A DNA stretch of 55,761 bases from Streptomyces sp. GESEQ-35. Its GTDB lineage: Bacteria; Actinomycetota; Actinomycetes; Streptomycetales; Streptomycetaceae. The number at the start of each line of letters is the position of its first letter. Position 1 is the stretch's first letter. This document shows, one piece after another, positions 51,789 through 55,761 of this stretch. Where the stretch lies: contig NZ_JAFFSX010000042.1 of the NCBI RefSeq assembly GCF_017948485.1, positions 1 to 55,761 of the forward strand. Reading direction: 5' to 3'. The notes under the pieces are model-generated. The model searched no databases, was not told where the DNA came from, and saw only the letters and a list, made by a program, of their open reading frames with translations. Both the position numbers and the translations under genes were made by a program.

Positions 51789-53030
51789 ATGCCCCAGGAA
51801 TCCGAAGCAATCGCAAGCACCGAGGCCCGCGCCCCTGCGACCTTCGACCTCGTGATCAGTCGCGCACATGTCTTCGACGGCCGCCAGGCGCTCGCCGGTC
51901 TGTACGACGTCGCCATCGACGGCGGGGAGATCGCTTCCGTCTCGGCCGAGCCGCTCAGGGGTAGACAGGAGGTGGACGCCGCCGGAGGATGGGTCGTGCC
52001 GGGCCTGATCGACACGCATATCCACTTCTACGACGTGCGCGCGGTCTCCGATCCGCATTCGATGCGTGCCTTCGAGGAGAACGAGCTTCCCGGAAGGCTC
52101 GGGCTGTTCCTCGACCACGGGATCACCACCATCAAGTCGGTGGGCGATCCGACGGACGGAATCCTGGACACACGGGCCGAAATCGCGGCGGGCACGCTGT
52201 GGGGCCCGCGGCTGTTGGCGACCGGTTGCGGTATCACCGGACGCGACGGGCATCCCGCCGCCACTGTCTTCAGCGGCAACCCCTGGGCGCGCGAGCGCTT
52301 CACGGGAGAGGTCGAGAGCGTGCAGCAGATGCGCGACCTGGTGCACCACCTCGCCGACCGCAAGGTGGACGCGATCAAACTCCTGTCGGAAGGCGCCTGC
52401 GCACACTCCGGCGGGCCGGCATACCTCTGGCGGAATCCCGCTTTTCCGGATGGTGTCGAGTTGGCGCGGCTTCCCCTCGATCTTCTTCGGGCGGGAATCG
52501 AGACCGGGCACGAGCGGGGCCTTCGGGTCACCGTCCACACCACCCAGCAAGCCGCGGCACGCGAGGCGATCGAGGCGGGGGCGGACGGCCTGGAGCACGG
52601 TGTCACCGTCGAGCCCCTCACCGACCACTCGCTCATCGACCTGATGCTCGAACACGGCACCACCTACACGCCCACGCTCTGGATCGACGATGCCCACCCG
52701 GACGCCCGTGGCAATCTCAAGAAGGTCGCTGAGGCCGGCGTACACATCGCGCTGGGCAGCGACACCTTCAGCGGCCGGGGCCTCTTCGGAGCCAACACCC
52801 TCGAAGAGGCCGAACTCATGGTCGCGGCCGGGATGACGCCCACCCAGGTGCTGGCCGCGGCCACCAGCAGCGCGTCGCGGCAGTGTGTCCGCCCCGACCT
52901 CGGCACGGTGGCCCCAGGCAAGCGCGCCGACCTGCTCGTGCTGAACGCTGACCCCACCGCGGACATCGGCAACCTTCGCGACCTCAGCGTGGTGATCCTC
53001 AACGGCCGCCTCGCCGTCGACAAACGCTAG
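51789..53030 (+). CDS. Amidohydrolase (imidazolonepropionase/prolidase-like)
   Basis: A 413-residue metal-dependent hydrolase. HxH metal motif in PGLIDTHIHFYD near residue 75, a lysine in VDAIKLLSEG that could be the bridging carbamate, His in VTVHTTQQA and GLEHGVTVEP, and Asp in ALGSDTFSG. The closing PGKRADLLVLNADP is typical of the superfamily. ATG 51789 follows AGGAG. Its only partner is the Rrf2 regulator with a shared operator, so the pair is probably a regulated detoxification or catabolic unit. The substrate is unknown. Confidence 0.88.
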   Translation: MPQESEAIASTEARAPATFDLVISRAHVFDGRQALAGLYDVAIDGGEIASVSAEPLRGRQEVDAAGGWVVPGLIDTHIHFYDVRAVSDPHSMRAFEENELPGRLGLFLDHGITTIKSVGDPTDGILDTRAEIAAGTLWGPRLLATGCGITGRDGHPAATVFSGNPWARERFTGEVESVQQMRDLVHHLADRKVDAIKLLSEGACAHSGGPAYLWRNPAFPDGVELARLPLDLLRAGIETGHERGLRVTVHTTQQAAAREAIEAGADGLEHGVTVEPLTDHSLIDLMLEHGTTYTPTLWIDDAHPDARGNLKKVAEAGVHIALGSDTFSGRGLFGANTLEEAELMVAAGMTPTQVLAAATSSASRQCVRPDLGTVAPGKRADLLVLNADPTADIGNLRDLSVVILNGRLAVDKR

Positions 53031-53081
53031 GAGTCGCGGGACGTCTTCCCACCGCTTCACCACAGCAGGGAGGAAACCACC

Positions 53082-53210
53082 CATAAGCACATCACCCACA
53101 CGCTGACCACCCGCTTGGCCCAGCTCCAGGCACAACGCGACCTGGCCTGCTCGACCGACTGCGCCGACCGGGGAAACTGCCCGCGCTTCTTCCAGCCAGA
53201 CGAAAGCTGA
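53082..53210 (+). other. Small Cys-rich reading frame without a start codon
   Basis: After GGGAGGAAA the frame reads HTLTTRLAQLQAQRDLACST, DCADRGNCPRFFQPDES and a stop. The regular helix and Cys pattern look coding, but no ATG, GTG or TTG is in frame near the ribosome-binding site (CCATAAG replaces it). A decayed or mis-sequenced small gene is possible. Confidence 0.35.
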
Positions 53211-53254
53211 CTCGCAGACAGGGCTGAGAATGCTCAGGCCCTGCGTCTCGGTGC

Positions 53255-53345
53255 ATGAGCAAGACTCTGATCGACGAGAAGGCGGTGGCAGCAACGCAGG
53301 AGGCGTTCGCGTTCGGCCGCAAGACGAAGAAGAGGTGGATGTCGC
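53255..53345 (+). pseudogene. VapB-like antitoxin N-terminal fragment
   Basis: The frame begins MSKTLIDEKAVAATQEAF and continues FGRKTKKR, the N-terminal pattern of VapB antitoxins (S.T.ID.....A.E.FG.KTK). It then loses the family pattern and runs into the IS terminal repeat. No cognate VapC follows on this strand. Confidence 0.45.
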
Positions 53346-53380
53346 ACTCAACTGTCACGCCGACTGCAATACCGACACGG

Positions 53381-53397
53381 CAGGTTGGAAAAGGCTC
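53381..53397. repeat. IS right terminal inverted repeat
   Basis: CAGGTTGGAAAAGGCTC, the complement of 50206-50222, followed by target duplication AGT. Its first bases include the AGGTT copy from the inner insertion. Confidence 0.82.
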
Positions 53398-53829
53398 AGT
53401 AGCTCAGCACTGGTCAACAATTCGATCCCACGCTCTCGTGATCGCTTGGCCAGCCGATGCTCGTTGGTGACTAGCGCGCACTGCTCAAACCGAGCTGTCG
53501 CTGCAATCAATGCGTCCCGCGTGTGCCTGATGCTCTTCGAGCGCATCAGCTCGAAGTCATCGCTCTCGTCGCTCACGCGGCAGAAGTTGACTCGTGAGTA
53601 ATCGACCGCAGTGGCTCCCGTGGGCACGAACTCGCCCAGGGACACGAGAAGTAGCAGGAGACCAAATCGCCGATCAAGGTCCGGTACCTCGGCTAGCTCG
53701 TCGATGTTCACGTGCGTATAGAGGATCCTGAGCACGTCTGCGGCTCACTGCTGCCTCAAGCGCCTCGTAGGCGCCGGGTATGTCGACCAACGGGTCGACG
53801 GCGTCTGAATCAAAGACGACTTGTCGCAT
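53398..53829 (-). pseudogene. PIN-domain (VapC-like) gene, 5' part, interrupted by IS and frameshifted
   Basis: From an ATG at 53829 the minus strand encodes MRQVVFDSDAVDPLVD with the first PIN acidic residues, then about 95 bases later switches frame to VLRILYTHVNIDELAEVPD. The second frame continues through HTRDALIAATARFEQCALV and TNEHRLAKRS, the C-terminal PIN motifs, to TSAELL at the IS edge. The last residues are at 50130-50205. PIN toxins are RNases. Two lesions, a frameshift near 53730 and the IS, make it inactive. Confidence 0.72.
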
Positions 53830-53906
53830 GGGCCAGGAGGGTATACCTGCCGGTAGCGGATATCACAAGGTTGCTGCTGTCCAGCGGCCTCAGGGGGACG
53901 CGAGTG

Positions 53907-54389
53907 ATGATGTTCTGGCGCAAGCGGGACAGGAAGAAACGACTTACATCTATCGGCGGGTCGCTGACCGGTGTGTCCATGAACTGGGAGGTTGTGCGGA
54001 CCGACCGAGCGCGGGCACGAGAGGTTCTGCATCGTTTGGAAGATCACCGGATGCTCTACGATCCGTATGAGGCAGAGTACGTGGAGCAAGTCGTGGAGTC
54101 TGCCGAGCGCTTGCGTTCCTACCTGGGCGAGCAAATTCCGCAGTGTGAAACTGTCGAGCTACGTGATCATCTTCGGAAGATCCAGGCAGCTGTACGGGCG
54201 TTGTTGACCAACTTGGACAGCAGACGGGCACGTCGTCGAAACGAAGGTCCCTGGCGGGTAGTGGGTCGGCTGCGAGTAGGAGTGGGCTCTGCGGTGGAGG
54301 ATATCTCGCACGTCTTCGAGCTTCCCGTGGATGGAGATCTATTGCGGATCGTCGAAGAGGGTCGCCGGGCGAGCACCTGGACCTCGTAG
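53907..54389 (+). CDS. Hypothetical protein (actinobacterial conserved type)
   Basis: A 160-residue soluble, highly charged protein starting MFWRKRDRKKRLTSIGGSL, followed by TGVSMNWEVVRTDRARAREV. Mostly helical with no membrane segment and no catalytic motif I recognise. The GGSLTGVSMNWEV pattern looks like a conserved actinobacterial family of unknown function. GGGGGA lies 5-8 bases before the GTG/ATG cluster at 53904-53910, and 53907 is taken as start. Divergent from the broken PIN gene. Base composition is less GC-rich than in neighbouring genes. Confidence 0.7.
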   Translation: MMFWRKRDRKKRLTSIGGSLTGVSMNWEVVRTDRARAREVLHRLEDHRMLYDPYEAEYVEQVVESAERLRSYLGEQIPQCETVELRDHLRKIQAAVRALLTNLDSRRARRRNEGPWRVVGRLRVGVGSAVEDISHVFELPVDGDLLRIVEEGRRASTWTS

Positions 54390-54460
54390 ATCCCGTCCCA
54401 GGGAGTTATCCCGATCCTGGTTGCCGGTGGCGCCATGGCTCGCCCTATGCCGGCCAAGGA

Positions 54461-54709
54461 TCACCGGAGGATCTCGCCGTCGTTCAAGTACACCTCGGGT
54501 ACCCACTCGGCGAGTGGGTCCTCAGCCTCAATCATCAGGCCGTGGCCAACCGTTCGGAGCTGGACACGTATCTCCGCCGGTGACTCTTCGCGAAGCGTGA
54601 GACCCAGGAGTGCGCCGTGGATCAGCTCTGCGACGACGAGTTGCGCGTCGTTGAGGAGGTGAATGCGTCCCCATGACCTAAGGGCATCCTCTGTGAGCTC
54701 GCGCGCTCT
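54461..54709 (-). pseudogene. GHKL ATPase (RsbW-like) gene, 3' fragment
   Basis: The minus strand is open for 82 codons without a start: ELTEDALRSWGRIHLLND, then AQLVVAELIHGALLG and RVQLRTVGHGLMIEAEDP, ending in DGEILR and a stop. This is the pattern of Streptomyces anti-sigma-type ATP-binding proteins (ALR.WG...L.DDA.LV..ELV.NA; V.L...G.GL..EV.DP). The 5' side ends at the IS border near 54710, so the gene was truncated there. Confidence 0.6.
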
Positions 54710-54712
54710 TTA

Positions 54713-55600
54713 GGGGCTAACACAATGAGGTGGATCGCTCCTGGTTGCCGTGTCTGGGGCGGTAGTTGAGCGTTCGGTTCGGTGTGGGGACGTCACCGTG
54801 GATCGTGTCGGATGAACTGTGGGACCGCGTTGAACCGCTGCTGCCGCAGCGTGAGCGCAGGTTCCGGTATCCCGGCCGCAAGGCATTCCCGGACCGGGAA
54901 GTGCTGTGCGGGATCCTGTACGTACTGCACACCGGGATCCAGTGGGAGTACCTGCCGCAGGGCCTCGGTTTCGGCTCGGGCATGACGTGCTGGCGGCGGG
55001 ACTGGAACGAGGCCGGGGTGTGGCAGCGGCTGCACGAGGTCCTGCTCGCCGAACTGAACGCGGCCTCACGGCTGGACTGGTCGCGCTGCGTGGTCGACTC
55101 CTCCCACGTCAGGGCGCTAAGACGGGGATCCACACGGGCCCCTCGCCGGTCGACCGCGGCCGGGCCGGCTCGAAGCATCACCTGATCACCGACGGGCACG
55201 GCACCCCGCTCGCGGTCCTGCTGACCGGGGGCAACCGCAACGACGTCACTCAGCTGCGACCGCTGCTCGACGCGATCCCACCGGTCCGCGGCCGGGTCGG
55301 CCGTCCCCGCCATAAGCCGGACTCGCTGTTCGCCGACCGCGGCTACGACCACGACATCTACCGCGATCAGGTCCGCGCCCGCGGCATCGTGCCCGCGATC
55401 GCCCGCCGCGGCACCCTGCACGGCACCGGCCTGGGCACCTACCGCTGGGTCGTCGAGAGGAGTTTTGCCTGGCTGCACGGCTTCCGACGCCTACGCATCC
55501 GCTGGGAACGCCGGGCCGACATCCACGAAGCGTTCCTCAAAATCGCCTGCTGCCTCATCACCCACCGACAACTCGGTTCGCTCTGCTAGCTGTTGCTGCT
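54713..55600 (+). mobile_element. IS5-type insertion sequence, second element
   Basis: About 0.9 kb containing a frame-split transposase. The left border lies near GGGGCTAACACAATGAG (54713-54729) and the right border near CTGCTAGCTGT (55584-55594), which are weakly inverted relative to each other. Exact ends and target duplication could not be fixed. It separates an ATPase gene fragment from a VOC-family gene. Confidence 0.6.
54766..55589 (+). CDS. IS5-family transposase in two overlapping frames (-1 shift)
   Basis: Frame 1 (54766-55185) encodes the N-terminal DUF4096-type region (IVSDELWDRVEPLLP, then HTGIQWEYLPQGLGFGSGMT) up to CVVDSSHVRALRRG with the first catalytic Asp. Frame 0 then takes over near 55130 with IHTGPSPVDRGRAGSKHHL, ADRGYDHD (second Asp) and RWVVERSFAWLHGF (Glu) to the stop at 55589. 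A -1 shift at CGGGGAT joins them exactly where related IS elements use programmed frameshifting, so it may be active or merely mutated. The start codon (TTG 54766) is tentative. Confidence 0.82.
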
Positions 55601-55761
55601 GTCCATGTAGAGGCAGAAGGGATGACCAGCCGGGTCGAGCATCACTCTGACGTTTTCCTGCGGCTGGTGGCCGGATTCCCGCGCGCCGAGTTCGAGTGCG
55701 TGCACCACGGCCGCCTGCAGATCGACGACCTCGAAGTCGAGGTGCATCGTGATCCGCTGAG
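55586..55761 (-). CDS. VOC-family (glyoxalase-like) protein, C-terminal part
   Basis: The minus strand from the window edge reads MHLDFEVVDLQAAVVHALEL, then GARESGHQPQENVRVM and LDPAGHPFCLYMDSSNS with a stop at 55586. HLDFEV, GA and LDPAGHPFCL are the hallmarks of the Streptomyces VOC/glyoxalase_6 family, small metal or antibiotic-binding folds. The N-terminal half is outside the window. Its stop overlaps the transposase stop, so the IS landed at or near the gene's 3' end. Confidence 0.75.
   Translation of the reverse strand, partial: QRITMHLDFEVVDLQAAVVHALELGARESGHQPQENVRVMLDPAGHPFCLYMDSSNS

Larger units (their letters stand above)
51084..53381. mobile_element. 2.3-kb segment inserted in the IS right end
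   Basis: Bounded by the direct repeat AGGTT (51079-51083 and 53382-53386), the only sequence shared by both broken IS edges. It carries an Rrf2 regulator, an amidohydrolase and a VapB-like start, but no transposase or integrase, and no inverted repeats were found at its ends. How it moved is unclear. Confidence 0.65.
50206..53397 (+). mobile_element. IS5-type insertion sequence (889 bp) interrupted by a 2.3-kb insert
   Basis: The outer ends are perfect 17-bp inverted repeats GAGCCTTTTCCAACCTG (50206-50222) and its complement (53381-53397), flanked by the 3-bp direct repeat AGT (50203-50205 and 53398-53400). The transposase stop at 51079 is followed by AGGTT, then foreign sequence; AGGTT recurs at 53382 and runs into GGAAAAGGCTC, the true right end. 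Removing 51084-53386 restores an 889-bp IS whose transposase ends next to its right repeat. Confidence 0.85.

Noticed and set aside
53355..53470. A complete VapBC pair formed by the VapB-like frame and the PIN gene
   Set aside because: The two are on opposite strands, come from different insertions, and both are broken.
1..55761. CRISPR array or cas genes
   Set aside because: No regularly spaced direct repeats and no Cas-like frames were found.
27814..55761. Site-specific integrase or excisionase for the tRNA-bounded segment
   Set aside because: No tyrosine- or serine-recombinase motifs were recognised in any frame; the only recombination enzymes seen are the two IS transposases.

Overview
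The window looks like chromosomal DNA of a Streptomyces or close relative. It is GC-rich throughout, with GTG/TTG starts, many ATGA/GTGA overlaps, Tat-exported enzymes, a DUF2180 protein, a GAF/SpoIIE phosphatase and a dense set of LacI, LysR, FadR and Rrf2 regulators beside catabolic genes. All calls come from reading the sequence and from remembered family features; no database search was run.

Left part (1-27.8 kb). The 3' end of a 2-oxoacid dehydrogenase E2 gene is followed by a LacI regulator divergent from a five-gene catabolic operon: 3-hydroxyisobutyrate-dehydrogenase-like, M24 creatinase/DddP-like, aldehyde dehydrogenase and two amidohydrolases. Four copies of a TGCAAyCGrTTGCA-type operator lie between them. 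Next come a SpoIIE-type phosphatase, a DUF2180 protein and a Fur-family regulator, with two matching 9-3-9 inverted repeats. Two LysR modules follow, with aldo/keto reductases and an MFS exporter. An amide-scavenging block (18.6-26.9 kb) holds an amino-acid-type ABC transporter with permease and ATPase fused, RidA, a cytosolic acetamidase/formamidase, a FadR regulator, a Tat-exported acetamidase paralogue and a Tat-exported amidase. A FadR-like operator lies in front of the transporter.

Middle part (27.8-49.9 kb). This is a 22-kb segment bounded by two direct 121-bp repeats (about 96% identical). Each repeat is the 3' half of a tRNA-Pro(GGG) gene, cut exactly at the anticodon loop, plus its terminator. 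The left copy abuts a truncated gene. Inside are gene remnants, an SDR, a metallophosphoesterase and a myo-inositol catabolic island: iolC, a (beta/alpha)8 aldolase-like gene, iolB, iolD, iolA/mmsA, an MFS transporter and iolG; a ribose-type ABC transporter; a LacI regulator; and an oxidoreductase/isomerase operon with two decayed genes. The LacI regulator very likely controls three promoters that share a TTAAAGCGCTTTAA operator. No integrase is visible and no iolE was recognised.

Right part (49.9-55.8 kb). This is an insertion graveyard. An 889-bp IS5-type element split a PIN-domain gene; its two halves rejoin in frame across a 3-bp AGT duplication. A 2.3-kb segment with an Rrf2 regulator and an amidohydrolase then landed inside the right terminal repeat of that IS, flanked by a 5-bp AGGTT repeat. 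A second IS5-type element with a frame-split transposase sits between a truncated HATPase gene and the end of a VOC-family gene.
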